Part shown: positions 6,809-17,377 of the stretch, piece after piece
Layout: every line of letters starts with the position of its first letter
Numbering within the stretch: the stretch's first letter is position 1
Source of the DNA: Streptomyces graminofaciens
GTDB taxonomy: Bacteria; Actinomycetota; Actinomycetes; Streptomycetales; Streptomycetaceae
DNA: 64,000 nucleotides
Reading direction: 5' to 3'
NCBI RefSeq assembly: GCF_030294945.1
Contig: NZ_AP018448.1
Span: forward strand, 6,106,001 to 6,170,000
Position numbers and translations under genes: made by a program
Notes under the pieces: model-generated
Told to the model about the DNA's origin: nothing
What the model saw: only the letters and a program-made list of their open reading frames with translations
The model's database searches: none

Positions 6809-9565
6809 CTACTCGTGCCGCGTCCGGGCCGCCTCCGCGACCCGGGCGCGGATCTCCTGGGCCCAGACGTCCCCGTCCCCCAGTTCCCGGGCCTGCTCGA
6901 CGTCCGCCAACGCCCGCTCGTTCAGGCCGAGTTGGAGGTGGACCTGGGCACGGCGGCGCAGCGCCCACACGTACTGGGGGCGGAGTGCCAGCGCGCGGTC
7001 CAGGTCCGCGAGGGCCTCGTCGTGGCGGCCCAGCTCGCTGCGGGAGGCGGCCCGGCTCGCGTACGCCGACGCGTACGCCTCGTCGAGTCCGATAGCGCGG
7101 TCGTAGTCGTCCAGGGCCTCCGCGTGCCGGCCGGCGGCCCGCAGCGCGTCGCCCCGCTCACAGCGGAACCAGGCCGAGTCCGGTTGCAGGGCGACCGCGT
7201 GGTGCAGGTCGGCCAGCTGCCGGGCGGGCTGCCCGAGGGCCCGCTGCGCACGGGCCCGGCGCACCAGCGCCCAGCCGTAGTCCCGTTGCAGCTCCAGCGC
7301 GTGGTCCAGGTCGGTGAGCGCGCCGACGGCGTCGCCCAGGGCGAGGCGGGTGGCGCCCCGGGAGGCCCAGGCGAACTCCCGTGCCGGGTCGAGCCGGATC
7401 GCCTTGTCGAGGTCGTCGAGCGCCCGGTCGTGGTCGCGCAGGATGCGGTGGTACTCACCTCGGGTGGCGAGGTTGCGGGCGTGCGCGGGGGCCAGTTCGA
7501 GGGCCCGGTCCAGGTCGGCGACGGCGGTCTCGTAGTCGCCGAGGTCGGCTCGGGTGAGGGCCCGGCCGCGGTGGGCGCGGACCAGGGTGTGCCGGGTGAG
7601 TCCGGTCCTGTCGCGCGTACTCGGGCTTTCGCCCGGCGCGGTGTCCAGGGCGAGGGCACGGTCGTACTCCCCGAGGGCCCCCTCGTACGCGCCCGCGCCG
7701 CGCAGCGTGTTGCCGCGTACCACCCGGGCGAGGGCCTGTGCGGTGTCGTCGAACCCGGCGCGGTTCAGCAGCAGGCCGAGCGCGGGGACGACGCCGCCCT
7801 CGGCGAGCGCAGCCAGCAGGTCGTGGCCCCACCGCGCCACGGGTTCCGCACCGCCGTCCCGCCCGGCGTCCGCGAGGGCCCGCGCCCACCTCAGGGCGGT
7901 CGCGTCACCCAGGTCGCAGGCGTCGACGAAGTCCCGCAGCACCTCGGGCAGCGCGGCTCGGCCGTCGGCGCAGAGCGCGTGGTACGACTCGGCGAGCCGT
8001 AGCTCGCGCCAGCGGTCCTCGGCCCACAACTCGCGGGGGTCCGGCGGGAGTTCCGGTCCCGTCCGGGTATGGGTGCCGGCGTCAGCGGAGGTGCCTGCGT
8101 CAGGGGCTGTACGGGCGCCGGTGACGGCATAGGCAGCGGCGCCTGCGTCGGGGGCCGTGCGGGCATCGGTGTCCGCGCCGGTCGCGCCCCGCCGGGCCGC
8201 CGTGGCCGACTCCCCCTCGGCCTCGCCCCGCCACGCCCCGAACGCCTCCGCCAGCCTCCGCTGCCGCTCCGCCCACCGCCGGGGTGAGCGCAGTCGCTGG
8301 AGGCGGACCATCGGGGTGCGGACGACGTCGTGGTAGAGCACGCGGTCGCCGCGGTCGCTGACGAACGGCAGACCGCGCAGCCAGGCGAACAGTTCGTCGG
8401 CCTCGTCCTCCGCGCAGGCGACTGCGGCCCGGAACACCTCCGCGTCCAGCCGCCGGGGCAGGGCGCAGGCGAGGGCCACGTCCTGGCGTACGGGATCGCG
8501 CTCCCACTTGAGGAAGCGGTCGACGGCGGTGGCGCTCGGGTCGCCCACGTCGTCGGGGTCGGCGGGGCGCGCCTCGGCCAGGGTCGAGACGAGCACCGGC
8601 AGGCCGCCGGTGAGCCGCAGCACCTCCGCGACCACCGGCTCGGCGAGGACCCCCTTGCCCGCGAGCAGGCCCCGGGACTCCGCCTCCGTGAAGGGGGCGA
8701 GCGGTACGTCCGCGACGAGCCAGGCGAGGTCGCTCCAGCGTGCGGTGTCGAGGGGCTGCTGCCCGGCGGTGACGACCACGACGTTGCCCGGCACGGGCCC
8801 GTGGCGGTCGCCGGCCATCACCTCGTGCAGCCAGGCGTCGAGGAAGGGCCCGGTGCGTTCGTAGGTGTCGAAGAAGAGGACCAGCCAGGGGACCTCGGCG
8901 GCGGCCCGCTCCAGCTCCTCCAGGAGTACGGGGGTGAGGACCCGTTCGGGGTGCAGTACGAGCTGTGCGTCCTCCTGGTTGCGGAAGCGCGCGGTGAGCC
9001 CGGCCCGCAACTGGTCGGCGCCCCGGGCGATTTGGGTCGGGTCGACGGCTCCGGTGAAGGCGCCGGCGCCCGGCACCAGCCCGCCCGCCACGGCGAGCGC
9101 GGCCCGCGACACCGCGACGCTTCCCGCCGAGGGCTCCCCGGCGGCGCCCGGATCCGTCGGCGCCGCGGCCGTGACGGCGGCCAGCTCGGCCTCGTGCACC
9201 CGCTCCCGGTGTGTGGCCAGCAGCCGCTCCAGCTCCTTGAACCGCCGTCCCTGCCGGGCGAGTTGCGCACAGATCGCCGCCAGCGCCTCGGGCACGCTGC
9301 CCGCGGCCTCGTCGACGTACGCGGTGAGCGCCTCGCGTTCCCGGGCGAGCTGCTCCCACTCCCGTACGAGGAAGGTCTTGCCGACGCCCGCGGTGCCGTG
9401 GACGTGGAACACACAGCGGTGCCGTTCGTCCTCGATCGGAAGGTCGAAGTTGGCGCGGAACGCGGCCCGTTCGGCGTCCCGGCCGACGAAGCCCTGCCGT
9501 CTCCGCCGCCGGATCAGCTCCTGCACCGACGGTACCGACCGCCCCGACGGCTGTGCCCGCCCCAT
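6809..9565 (-). CDS. STAND-type ATP-binding protein with C-terminal TPR repeats
   Basis: 918 residues from ATG 9565 behind GGAGGGCGGGG. A short basic N-terminus (IRRRRRQGFVGRDAE) leads into a nucleotide-binding domain with Walker A GTAGVGKT at about 57-64, a Walker B-like VLFFDTYERTG, and an ATPase/winged-helix region. A low-complexity Ala/Thr/Asp linker follows (repeats of RTAPDAG). The last third holds about eight tetratricopeptide repeats such as YDRALALD, LDRALELAP, LDKAIRLDP, LDHALELQ and YDRAIGLD. This architecture matches STAND NTPases, which act as signal-gated switches or scaffolds. No DNA-binding or effector domain is recognisable, so the output is unknown. It is divergent from the DUF2165 gene. 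Confidence 0.85.
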   Translation of the reverse strand: MGRAQPSGRSVPSVQELIRRRRRQGFVGRDAERAAFRANFDLPIEDERHRCVFHVHGTAGVGKTFLVREWEQLAREREALTAYVDEAAGSVPEALAAICAQLARQGRRFKELERLLATHRERVHEAELAAVTAAAPTDPGAAGEPSAGSVAVSRAALAVAGGLVPGAGAFTGAVDPTQIARGADQLRAGLTARFRNQEDAQLVLHPERVLTPVLLEELERAAAEVPWLVLFFDTYERTGPFLDAWLHEVMAGDRHGPVPGNVVVVTAGQQPLDTARWSDLAWLVADVPLAPFTEAESRGLLAGKGVLAEPVVAEVLRLTGGLPVLVSTLAEARPADPDDVGDPSATAVDRFLKWERDPVRQDVALACALPRRLDAEVFRAAVACAEDEADELFAWLRGLPFVSDRGDRVLYHDVVRTPMVRLQRLRSPRRWAERQRRLAEAFGAWRGEAEGESATAARRGATGADTDARTAPDAGAAAYAVTGARTAPDAGTSADAGTHTRTGPELPPDPRELWAEDRWRELRLAESYHALCADGRAALPEVLRDFVDACDLGDATALRWARALADAGRDGGAEPVARWGHDLLAALAEGGVVPALGLLLNRAGFDDTAQALARVVRGNTLRGAGAYEGALGEYDRALALDTAPGESPSTRDRTGLTRHTLVRAHRGRALTRADLGDYETAVADLDRALELAPAHARNLATRGEYHRILRDHDRALDDLDKAIRLDPAREFAWASRGATRLALGDAVGALTDLDHALELQRDYGWALVRRARAQRALGQPARQLADLHHAVALQPDSAWFRCERGDALRAAGRHAEALDDYDRAIGLDEAYASAYASRAASRSELGRHDEALADLDRALALRPQYVWALRRRAQVHLQLGLNERALADVEQARELGDGDVWAQEIRARVAEAARTRHE

Positions 9566-9699
9566 CCCCGCCCTCCACTCCCTCGACCCGCCGTGCGACT
9601 GGCCGCCCTGCGACGCCTCCCCAGTCTGACCCACGGCCACTCGCCAACTCGCCGAAAAACACCTGGGGTTGCGGGGGCTCGTGTGGGGATAGTTGATCC

Positions 9700-10221
9700 A
9701 TGGCCGTAAACCAGTCACCCCGTTCGTCCCTCATACCGCTCGCCGCCACGCTGCTCGTCGGCACGGTCGCCCTCTACATGGCGCTCGTCGCCTTCAGCAA
9801 CATCACCGACTTCGACACCAACCGCGCGTTCGTCCAGCATGTGCTCGCCATGGACACCACGTTCAAGGACGAGGACCTGATGTGGCGGTCCATCGAGTCC
9901 AAGGGGCTTCAGGACACGGTCTACGTCGCCGTCATCGTCTGGGAGACGGTCGCCGCCCTCGTCCTGATCGCCGCCACCTATCTGTGGGCCGCGTCCCTGC
10001 GCCACCGCGTCTTCCGCACGGCCCGCCGCTGCGGCACCCTCGGCCTGCTGATGGTCATGCTGCTCTTCGGCGCCGGTTTCATCGCGATCGGCGGCGAGTG
10101 GTTCGTGATGTGGCAGTCGAAGAACTGGAACGGGCTCGACGCGGCGCTGAGAGTGTTCCTGCTGAGCGGGGTCGTGCTGGTGGTGACACAGCTGCCTACG
10201 ACTGAGCCGGCGGCCGGGTAG
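9700..10221 (+). CDS. DUF2165 family small membrane protein
   Basis: 173 residues from ATG 9700. Four hydrophobic helices are visible: about residues 12-32 (LAATLLVGTVALYMALVAF), 73-95 (VYVAVIVWETVAALVLIAA), 110-132 (GTLGLLMVMLLFGAGFIAIGG) and 147-163 (LRVFLLSGVVLVVTQL). The signatures NITDFDTNRAFVQHVLAMD and GEWFVMWQSKNWNG are typical of DUF2165, predicted small integral membrane proteins of unknown function. It stands alone, divergent from the STAND/TPR gene and convergent with the protease, with a palindrome after it. Confidence 0.85.
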   Translation: MAVNQSPRSSLIPLAATLLVGTVALYMALVAFSNITDFDTNRAFVQHVLAMDTTFKDEDLMWRSIESKGLQDTVYVAVIVWETVAALVLIAATYLWAASLRHRVFRTARRCGTLGLLMVMLLFGAGFIAIGGEWFVMWQSKNWNGLDAALRVFLLSGVVLVVTQLPTTEPAAG

Positions 10222-10247
10222 TTCCCCGACCACCAGCTCATCCGCCG

Positions 10248-10268
10248 CTAACCGGTTAAACCGGTTAG
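10248..10268. terminator. 21-nt near-perfect palindrome between convergent genes
   Basis: CTAACCGGTT and AACCGGTTAG arms flank a single central A, so the sequence is its own reverse complement except for the centre. It sits between the DUF2165 stop (10221) and the protease stop (10277). It can form a 10-bp stem without a loop on either strand, so a bidirectional terminator is plausible; a protein-binding site is the alternative. Confidence 0.55.
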
Positions 10269-10276
10269 CTCCGGGC

Positions 10277-13200
10277 TCACCTACCGACGTACGCGTCGTA
10301 CACCGAGATCGCCGACTTGTTGCCCTTCTTGTCGGTGATCTTGGCGCGCAGCGAGACCGACTTGTCCTTCGCCGGGCTCTTGACCGTGATCTTGCCCTTC
10401 TTGACCGTGGTCTTCTTCCAGGTCTTGCCGTGGTCGTAGGACACGTACACCGTCAGCGACTTGAGGTTCTTGCCCTTGGCGGCGCCCTCGACGGCGACCG
10501 GGTAGGTGACGGTCCTGCCGGCCGCCAGGCGGCTGTCCAGGTCGAGCGGTGCCTTGAAGCGGACTGTGGAGGTGGGCAGCTCGGTCGGCACGCCGGAGGT
10601 CGTCTTCTTGGAGTGGAACGTCCAGCTCGCGTCGATCCGCGTGGAGACGGCGTGGAGCTCGGAGCTCCGCCTGGCCGTGGTGGTGAGCCTGTACTCGGCG
10701 TTGCCGGCCGGGACCTTGAACGTCTTGCCGAAGGTGGGCGGCTCGGCGACCGAGCCGACCTTCTTGCCGTTGCGGTACAGCGTGGTCGTCGCCGAGGTGA
10801 GGTCGGACTCGGCCCGCTGCCCGTCGCCGTCGACGAGGAGCGGGATCATGCCGTAGATGCCCTGGGTGTCACGGAAGACGCCGAACCCGCCGCGGGTCGC
10901 CCGCGGTGCGAACACGCCCGCATTGAACGTCTGCCGATAGATCTTGCCCGCGGAGAACTCGTGGAATTCGGTGGAGTCGATGGTCACCTCGGGGATCGGG
11001 TGACCTTCGTCGTCCAGCTTGTCCGCGAACTGGGCGAAGGTGAAGAACCACGAGGCGTCGTACGCGGTCGACAGATACAGCGTGCGGGTGGCGGGCAGCT
11101 GCTGCTGGACCGGGGTGTGCAGGCCGTGGTCGAAGCCCACGGCGACGTTCATGTCGAGCGCGCCGGTCCTGCCGGGAGCCGAGGCGCCCAGGCCGGCCTT
11201 CACGGTGGCGAGTTCGCTCGCCCTGTAGTGGTGGACGGGCGCGAAGACCTGCTTCACCTCACGCTTGCCGACGATGTCGTACTCCGCGTCGGCGCCCTTG
11301 GTCCACTGCCCGGACCAGGTCTGGACCAGGTACGGGTCGGGCATCGCCGCTCCGACGTGCGCGACGCGTATGTCGGAGAAGGAGGGCATGACCACGGTGT
11401 TGGTCAGGTTGTTCCGCAACGGCATGTACCGGTACGTCAGCATCGCGGTCAGCGGCTTGGCGTCGGCGTCGGGCACGGTGATGTCGGCCTGCCGGGTCCT
11501 GCTCAGGTCGAGGGTGATCGTCGTGTTCTTGTCGATCTTCAGCAGGGGCTGCGTCAGCCAGTCGACACCGCCCGGGGTCGTGTCGAAGTCCTTCGCGCTG
11601 AGCGAGTCCAGGAAGTACGTGCCCTTGGGGACGCGGAAGGTGACGGTGTCGTCGGTGGTGGGCTCGTCGTTCATGAAGTTGGCGGAGTCCCAGTCCGTCG
11701 ACCACAGGCTGGCGAAGTGCTTCAGGTCCCGCCCGGGGCGGTCGACGTGCTTGATGGTGACGTCGTACGCCTCGCTCTCCCGCTCGACGCCCACCGCACT
11801 GCGTACGGCCTGGCCGTCGCCCGCGGCGGTCACGCTCGCGGAGTAACCGCCGTCGAGCGTGCCCAGCTTGGTGTTCACGGTGACGTCGACGGACGCCGTG
11901 CCGCCGGCCGGGACGGTGACCGTCTTCGCGCCGAGGGTGAAGAAGCCCGCCGGGGCCGCCTTGCCCTTCGGGTCGAAGCCCGCGGCCGACAGGGTCAGCG
12001 TCACGTCCTTCGTACCGTTGTTGCGGTACGTCAGCTTCCTGCTGACCGGGGTGTCGTCGGTGTGCGGCCACAGTTGGACGGGGAAGCCCACCGAGGTCGG
12101 CTCGGCGACCACGGTCCGGCCGAGCGCCCGGTCGACCTGGATACGGCCCGTGCCGCCCTGCAGCGGGGCGTACTTGCCGGCCGTGGCCGAGCCCATGAGC
12201 GCGGCCTTCAGCTCACCGGACTTCCAGTCCGGGTGGGCCTGCTTCAGCAGGGCGGCGGCACCGGCGACGTGCGGGGTCGCCATCGACGTACCCGAGATCG
12301 ACATGTACCCGGCCGGCTTCTCGCCGACCTCCTTGGCGATGAGGTTGCCCTTGGCCGAGGCCGCGGTGATGGCCACGCCGGGCGCGCTCACGTCCGGCTT
12401 CATCCGGCCGTCCACGGTCGGGCCCCGGCTGGAGAACTTCGCGAGCTTGTCGGCGCCGTCGACGGCGCCGACGGTGAGCGCGGCCGCCGCGCTGCCCGGG
12501 GAGCCGATGGTCTTGACGCCGCCCTCGCCCTCGTTGCCCGCGGCGATCGCGAAGAGGATGCCCTTCTCCTCGGACAGCTGGTTGACCAGGGCCTCCATCG
12601 GGTCGATCTCGGGGCTGTCGCCGCCGCCCAGGCTGAGGTTGACGATGTCGGCGCCCTGCGCGGCGGCCCACTCCATGCCCGCGATGATGCCGGAGTCGTC
12701 GCCCTCGCCCTCGTCGTTGAGGACCTTGCCGTTGAGGATCTTCGCCCCGGGCGCGACGCCCTTGTACTTGGCGCCGGTGCCCGCCACGATGGAGGCGACG
12801 TGCGTGCCGTGGCCGACCTTGTCACCGGTGGTGCGGGCCTGGGTGAAGTTCTTGGAGGCGATCACCTGGCCCTTGAGGTCCGGGTGGGTGGTGTCGATGC
12901 CCGTGTCCAGGACGGCGACCTTGATGCCCTTGCCGTCGTAGCCCTTCGCCCAGACCTCGGGCGCGCCGATCTGCGGCACGGACTTGTCGAGGGCGGCCTT
13001 GCGGACGCCGTCGAGCCAGACGTGGGAGATGCCGGAGGCCACCTTCTCGCCGTTGGTGAGGGCGTCCCACAGCTCCGGTGTGTCCTCGGCGGGTGCCTGG
13101 ACGGAGTCGAGGTTCAGGTTCTTGTAGGTCCGGCGGAGGTCTCCCGCGTCCCGGACATCGGCCTTCGCAGTGCGTGCCGTGCCCTTGTAGCCGACGATGA

Positions 13201-13600
13201 CCTTGACGCCGTCGCGCTGGTTCCTGCGGTTGGCCGCCTCGTTGAGCTCCGTGACGTCGAACAGCCGCCGGTCGAGCCTGCCGCCGGCGACCATCCGGGC
13301 CGCGTCCACCGGCAGGACCAGGGTGTGGCCGTCGATCTCCCGCATCTGCACGGGAATCCGCTCACGCCCCTCGGCCCGCTCCAGTCCGGTGACCCGGCCC
13401 TTCGCGTCCATCACGACCCGGTCACCGGTGATGAGGGTGACCCGGTCCGTGCCAGTGGCTTCCCCACTCTTCGCGGCTGCCGGCGCCACTGCCGGCCCCT
13501 CCGGCGTCGCCAGTGCCGGGCTGTTCAGTCCGCCGGTCAGAACCACCGCCGCGGTCGTCGCGGCTGTGGCCGCGCACGCTTTGCTCACTCGTCTGCGCAA
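10277..13600 (-). CDS. secreted subtilisin-like serine protease (peptidase S8)
   Basis: About 1107 residues. The start is uncertain: the frame is open from GTG 13711, but a TTG at 13600 gives a clean signal peptide (RRRVSKACAATAATTAAVV, cleavage near PALA) and GTG 13588 is also possible. The catalytic triad is clear: Asp in AVLDTGIDTTHPDL (about 231), His in GHGTHVASIVAG (about 264) and Ser in SGTSMATPHVAGAAALL (about 436), with the oxyanion Asn in AIAAGNEGEGG. A propeptide of about 180 residues precedes the catalytic domain. About 600 residues of C-terminal beta-rich domains follow, starting with an Fn3/Ig-like module (KLTYRNNGTKDVTLTL). The C-terminus SVYDAYVGR is not an LPxTG anchor, so the protein is probably released. 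Confidence 0.92.
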   Translation of the reverse strand: MRRRVSKACAATAATTAAVVLTGGLNSPALATPEGPAVAPAAAKSGEATGTDRVTLITGDRVVMDAKGRVTGLERAEGRERIPVQMREIDGHTLVLPVDAARMVAGGRLDRRLFDVTELNEAANRRNQRDGVKVIVGYKGTARTAKADVRDAGDLRRTYKNLNLDSVQAPAEDTPELWDALTNGEKVASGISHVWLDGVRKAALDKSVPQIGAPEVWAKGYDGKGIKVAVLDTGIDTTHPDLKGQVIASKNFTQARTTGDKVGHGTHVASIVAGTGAKYKGVAPGAKILNGKVLNDEGEGDDSGIIAGMEWAAAQGADIVNLSLGGGDSPEIDPMEALVNQLSEEKGILFAIAAGNEGEGGVKTIGSPGSAAAALTVGAVDGADKLAKFSSRGPTVDGRMKPDVSAPGVAITAASAKGNLIAKEVGEKPAGYMSISGTSMATPHVAGAAALLKQAHPDWKSGELKAALMGSATAGKYAPLQGGTGRIQVDRALGRTVVAEPTSVGFPVQLWPHTDDTPVSRKLTYRNNGTKDVTLTLSAAGFDPKGKAAPAGFFTLGAKTVTVPAGGTASVDVTVNTKLGTLDGGYSASVTAAGDGQAVRSAVGVERESEAYDVTIKHVDRPGRDLKHFASLWSTDWDSANFMNDEPTTDDTVTFRVPKGTYFLDSLSAKDFDTTPGGVDWLTQPLLKIDKNTTITLDLSRTRQADITVPDADAKPLTAMLTYRYMPLRNNLTNTVVMPSFSDIRVAHVGAAMPDPYLVQTWSGQWTKGADAEYDIVGKREVKQVFAPVHHYRASELATVKAGLGASAPGRTGALDMNVAVGFDHGLHTPVQQQLPATRTLYLSTAYDASWFFTFAQFADKLDDEGHPIPEVTIDSTEFHEFSAGKIYRQTFNAGVFAPRATRGGFGVFRDTQGIYGMIPLLVDGDGQRAESDLTSATTTLYRNGKKVGSVAEPPTFGKTFKVPAGNAEYRLTTTARRSSELHAVSTRIDASWTFHSKKTTSGVPTELPTSTVRFKAPLDLDSRLAAGRTVTYPVAVEGAAKGKNLKSLTVYVSYDHGKTWKKTTVKKGKITVKSPAKDKSVSLRAKITDKKGNKSAISVYDAYVGR

Positions 13601-13803
13601 GGTTCCCCCAAGCCGGAGTGCCGGGTGAACCGTCTGTCCATCCCGGTACGAGCGGGACGGCCGTACGCTCGTCCCCGCTTCGCACAGAGGGATGGCACAG
13701 CGGAGTAACACGTTCCGCTGGCGTCAGGACGGGATAAGGACTTGACCGACCCTTTACGCGGACGACTGCGCCCGGCGACGTCCGCCGCCGGGCGCCGAAC
13801 ACC

Positions 13804-16416
13804 TCAGTCCAACACCGGCAGCAGCTCCGGCAGATGCCCGTCCGACACCGCCGCCGCCCGCTGCCGTTCCTCCGTCACCTCGCCGTACAGCGTCGTCCGC
13901 GGACGCGCCGGGCGGCCCGCCACCTCCGCGACCGCGATCAGGTCCTTCACCGACTTGTAGGAGCCGTACGAGGAACCCGCCATCCGCGAGATCGTCTCCT
14001 CCATCAGCGTGCCGCCCAGGTCGTTCGCGCCGGAGCGGAGCATCTCCGCCGCGCCCTCCGTGCCGAGCTTCACCCAGCTGGTCTGGATGTTGGGGATCCA
14101 GGGGTGGAGGAGGAGACGGGCCATCGCCGTCACCGCGCGGTTGTCGCGCAGGGTGGGGCCGGGGCGGGAGATGCCCGCCAGGTAGACCGGCGCGTTCGTG
14201 TGGACGAAGGGGAGCGTCACGAACTCCGTGAAGCCGCCCGTCTGCTGCTGGATGCGGGCCAGGGTGCGCAGGTGCCCCAGCCAGTGGCGAGGCTGGTCCA
14301 CATGCCCGTACATCATCGTCGAGGACGACCGGATGCCGACCTCGTGCGCCGTCGTGACGACCTCGATCCAGGTGGCCGTCGGCAGCTTGCCCTTCGTCAG
14401 GACCCAGCGGACCTCGTCGTCGAGGATCTCGGCGGCCGTGCCGGGGATGGTGTCGAGGCCCGCCTCCTTCGCCGCCGTCAGCCACTCGCGGATGGACATG
14501 CCGGTGCGCGTCGCGCCGTTCACGATCTCCATCGGGGAGAAGGCGTGGACGTGCATACCGGGGACGCGCTCCTTCACCGCCTTCGCGATGTCGAAGTACG
14601 CCGTGCCGGGCAGGTCGGGGTGGATGCCTCCCTGCATGCAGACCTCGACCGCGCCCACGTCCCACGCCTGCTGCGCCCGGTCCGCGACCTGCTCCAACGA
14701 CAGCGTGTAGGCGTCCGCGTCGGTGCGGCGCTGCGCGAAGGCGCAGAAACGGCAGCCGGTGTAGCAGACGTTGGTGAAGTTGATGTTCCGGGTGACGATG
14801 TACGTGACGTCGTCGCCGACGGCCGCCTTGCGCACGTCGTCCGCGATCCGGGTGAGCGCGTCCAGCGCCGGGCCGTCCGCGTGCAGCAGGGCGAGGGCTT
14901 CGGAGTCGGACAGCTTGGTCGGATCGTCGGCCGCCGTGCGCAGCGCGTCCCGTACGTCCGTGTCGATGCGCTCCGGCGCCATGCCGGGCGCCGCCGCCTC
15001 GCGCAGGGCGCCCCAGTCGCCGTACACCACGTCGAAGTCGTCCCGGCGGTCGGACGTACGGCCGTCGGTGTCGATGGTCCGGTGCAGATCCGTACGGCCG
15101 GTGGCCTCGAAGACCTCCTCCGGTTCCTGCCAGGGCAGGCCCTCGGGCAGGGCCTGCGGGCGGGCCAGCCCCGTCTCCGGGTCGGCCAGCGCCCGTACGT
15201 GCGGCAGCAGACGGGGGTCGAGCCAGGGCTCGCCCCGGTTGACGAACTCCGGGTACACGCACAGCCGTTCGCGCAGCTCGAACCCGGCGGCCCGCGACCG
15301 CTCGGTCAGCTCCTCGATCTGCGGCCAGGGGCGCTCGGGGTTCACATGGTCGATCGTCAGGGGCGAGACCCCGCCCCAGTCGTCGATGCCCGCGCCGATG
15401 AGCCGCTCGTACTCGCTGTCGACGAGGTTCGGCGGGGCCTGGAGGCAGGCGGACGGCCCCATCACATGGCGGGCCACGGCCACGGTCGCCACCAGTTCGT
15501 CCAGCTCCGCGTCCGGCATGCCGCGCATCGCGGTGTCCGGCTTGGCGCGGAAGTTCTGGATGATCAGTTCCTGGATGCCGTGGTACGCGCGGGAGACGCG
15601 GCGCAGGGCGAACAGCGACTCGGCACGCTCCTCGAACGTCTCCCCGATGCCGATCAGAATCCCCGAGGTGAAGGGGACGGACGAACGCCCGGCGTCCTCC
15701 AGGACCCTCAGCCGTACGGCGGGCTCCTTGTCCGGCGAGCCGTGGTGCGGTCCCCCGGGCTCGGACCACAACCGCGTCGCCGTCGTCTCCAGCATCATGC
15801 CCATGCTCGGCGCGACGGGCTTGAGCCGCTGGAAGTCGGTCCAGGACATGACGCCGGGGTTGAGGTGGGGCAGCAGCCCCGTCTCCTCCAGGATGCGGAT
15901 GGAGATGGCACGGACGTACGCGATGGTGTCGTCGTACCCGTGCGCGTCGAGCCACTCGCGGGCCTCCGGCCACCGCTCCTCCGGCTTGTCGCCGAGGGTG
16001 ATGAGGGCTTCCTTGCAGCCGAGGGCGGCGCCGCGACGGGCCACGTCGAGCACCTCGTCGGGCGACATGAACATCCCGTGGCCGGCTCGCCGCAGCTTGC
16101 CGGGGACGGTGACGAAGGTGCAGTAGTGGCACTTGTCGCGGCAGAGCCGGGTGAGGGGGATGAAGACGCTCTTGGAGTAGGTGATGACGCCGGGCCGACC
16201 GGCGTCCGCGAGACCGACGTCGCGCACCCGCGCGGCCGACGCGGCGAGGTCCTCCAGATCGGCGCCGCGCGCCTGAAGCAGCACGGCCGCCTCACCGACG
16301 TCGAGGGCGACCCCGTCACGGGCGCGTTTGAGGGCGCGACGCATGGAGTTCACGGTCGGGCCGGTGCCCTGGGGGCGCTCGGTGGGTCCGGTTCCGGAGG
16401 TCGCGGAGTTCGTCAT
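13804..16416 (-). CDS. fbiC: bifunctional FO biosynthesis protein CofGH (7,8-didemethyl-8-hydroxy-5-deazariboflavin synthase)
   Basis: 870 residues from ATG 16416, the normal length for fused FbiC. Two radical-SAM domains are present, each with a CxxxCxxC iron-sulfur motif: CRDKCHYC at about 92-99 (CofG half) and CYTGCRFC at about 550-557 (CofH half). The CofG half also shows [14 protein letters not shown] and SMGMMLETT; the CofH half shows [24 protein letters not shown] and [12 protein letters not shown]. The enzyme joins 5-amino-6-ribitylamino-uracil and tyrosine to make FO, the chromophore of coenzyme F420. Predicted F420 users lie close by: an LLM oxidoreductase just upstream and a Ddn-like protein at 20.7 kb. 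Confidence 0.96.
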   Translation of the reverse strand: MTNSATSGTGPTERPQGTGPTVNSMRRALKRARDGVALDVGEAAVLLQARGADLEDLAASAARVRDVGLADAGRPGVITYSKSVFIPLTRLCRDKCHYCTFVTVPGKLRRAGHGMFMSPDEVLDVARRGAALGCKEALITLGDKPEERWPEAREWLDAHGYDDTIAYVRAISIRILEETGLLPHLNPGVMSWTDFQRLKPVAPSMGMMLETTATRLWSEPGGPHHGSPDKEPAVRLRVLEDAGRSSVPFTSGILIGIGETFEERAESLFALRRVSRAYHGIQELIIQNFRAKPDTAMRGMPDAELDELVATVAVARHVMGPSACLQAPPNLVDSEYERLIGAGIDDWGGVSPLTIDHVNPERPWPQIEELTERSRAAGFELRERLCVYPEFVNRGEPWLDPRLLPHVRALADPETGLARPQALPEGLPWQEPEEVFEATGRTDLHRTIDTDGRTSDRRDDFDVVYGDWGALREAAAPGMAPERIDTDVRDALRTAADDPTKLSDSEALALLHADGPALDALTRIADDVRKAAVGDDVTYIVTRNINFTNVCYTGCRFCAFAQRRTDADAYTLSLEQVADRAQQAWDVGAVEVCMQGGIHPDLPGTAYFDIAKAVKERVPGMHVHAFSPMEIVNGATRTGMSIREWLTAAKEAGLDTIPGTAAEILDDEVRWVLTKGKLPTATWIEVVTTAHEVGIRSSSTMMYGHVDQPRHWLGHLRTLARIQQQTGGFTEFVTLPFVHTNAPVYLAGISRPGPTLRDNRAVTAMARLLLHPWIPNIQTSWVKLGTEGAAEMLRSGANDLGGTLMEETISRMAGSSYGSYKSVKDLIAVAEVAGRPARPRTTLYGEVTEERQRAAAVSDGHLPELLPVLD

Positions 16417-16528
16417 TTCTTGAGCATACGTTCGACCTGGTCAGAGGTGAGGGGGACGCCCGTGTCCCCCGAAGGAGAGGTCGTTACACGGTGGAACTGG
16501 CACCACCCCTCCGAGAAGGTGAAGGCGC

Positions 16529-17377
16529 CTACGACACGAACACACCCAACTGATCCAACAACCCCAACGCCTCCCCCTCACCCACCGGAGGCAACTGCAC
16601 CACGACCTCCTCGACCCCCAACTCCGCGTAGTGCGCCAACTTGCCCACACTCGGCTGAACGGCATACGGCACGACCTGCAACGCCGCGGGATCGCGCCCC
16701 GCATCCGCCCAAGCCCCCCGCAACACCGGCAGCGCCTCCGTCAACCCCCGCCCCCCGATCGGCAGCCACCCGTCCGCGAACTCACTGATGTGCGCGAACA
16801 GCTTCGGCCCCGCCGACCCACCGATCAGCGTGCGCGGCCCGACGACCGGCCCACGCGGCTTCTGCACGGGCTTCGGATACGCGTACGACGCCCGTACGCT
16901 CCCGAACTCGCCCTCGTACGCCGTCGGCTCCTCCGCCCACAGCGCCCGCATCAACGCCATCCGGTCCCGGACCAGCTCGCGCCGCGTACGCCAGCGGACG
17001 CCGTGGTCGTCGGCCTCCTCGACGTTCCAGCCGTAGCCGAGGCCGAGGGTGAGGCGGCCGCCGGAGAGGTGGTCGACGGTCGCGATCTGCTTGGCCAGGT
17101 CGATCGGGTCGTGCTGGGCGACGAGCGTGATGCCCGTGCCGAGGCCGAGCGTCTCGGTGACGGCGGCGGCCTGGCCGAGCGCCACGAACGGGTCGAGCGT
17201 GCGACCGTACTCGGGCGGCAGGTCGCCGCCCGCCGGGTACGGGCTGGTCCGCTCGACGGGGATGTGCGTGTGCTCGGGGAGATAGAGCCCGGCGAAGCCC
17301 CGCTGCTCCAGCTCACGGGCGAGCCGGGTGGGGGCGATCGTCTCGTCGGTGAGGAAGATCGTCACGGAGATGCGCAT
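16529..17377 (-). CDS. LLM class F420-dependent oxidoreductase
   Basis: 282 residues from ATG 17377. The N-terminus RISVTIFLTDETIAPTRLA and GFAGLYLPEHTHIPVERTSP are typical of luciferase-like TIM barrels that use reduced F420 (TIGR03619-type). Other hallmarks are TGITLVAQHDPIDLAKQIA, DHLSGGRLTLGLGYGW and GGSAGPKLFAHI. It should carry out hydride transfer from F420H2 to an unknown small molecule in the cytoplasm. It lies upstream of fbiC on the same strand with a 112-base gap, so co-expression of cofactor synthesis and a cofactor user is possible. The substrate cannot be inferred. Confidence 0.9.
   Translation of the reverse strand: MRISVTIFLTDETIAPTRLARELEQRGFAGLYLPEHTHIPVERTSPYPAGGDLPPEYGRTLDPFVALGQAAAVTETLGLGTGITLVAQHDPIDLAKQIATVDHLSGGRLTLGLGYGWNVEEADDHGVRWRTRRELVRDRMALMRALWAEEPTAYEGEFGSVRASYAYPKPVQKPRGPVVGPRTLIGGSAGPKLFAHISEFADGWLPIGGRGLTEALPVLRGAWADAGRDPAALQVVPYAVQPSVGKLAHYAELGVEEVVVQLPPVGEGEALGLLDQLGVFVS

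Noticed and set aside
10430..13708. Long plus-strand open frame opposite the S8 protease
   Set aside because: Same GC-bias shadow; the minus-strand product has an intact catalytic triad.
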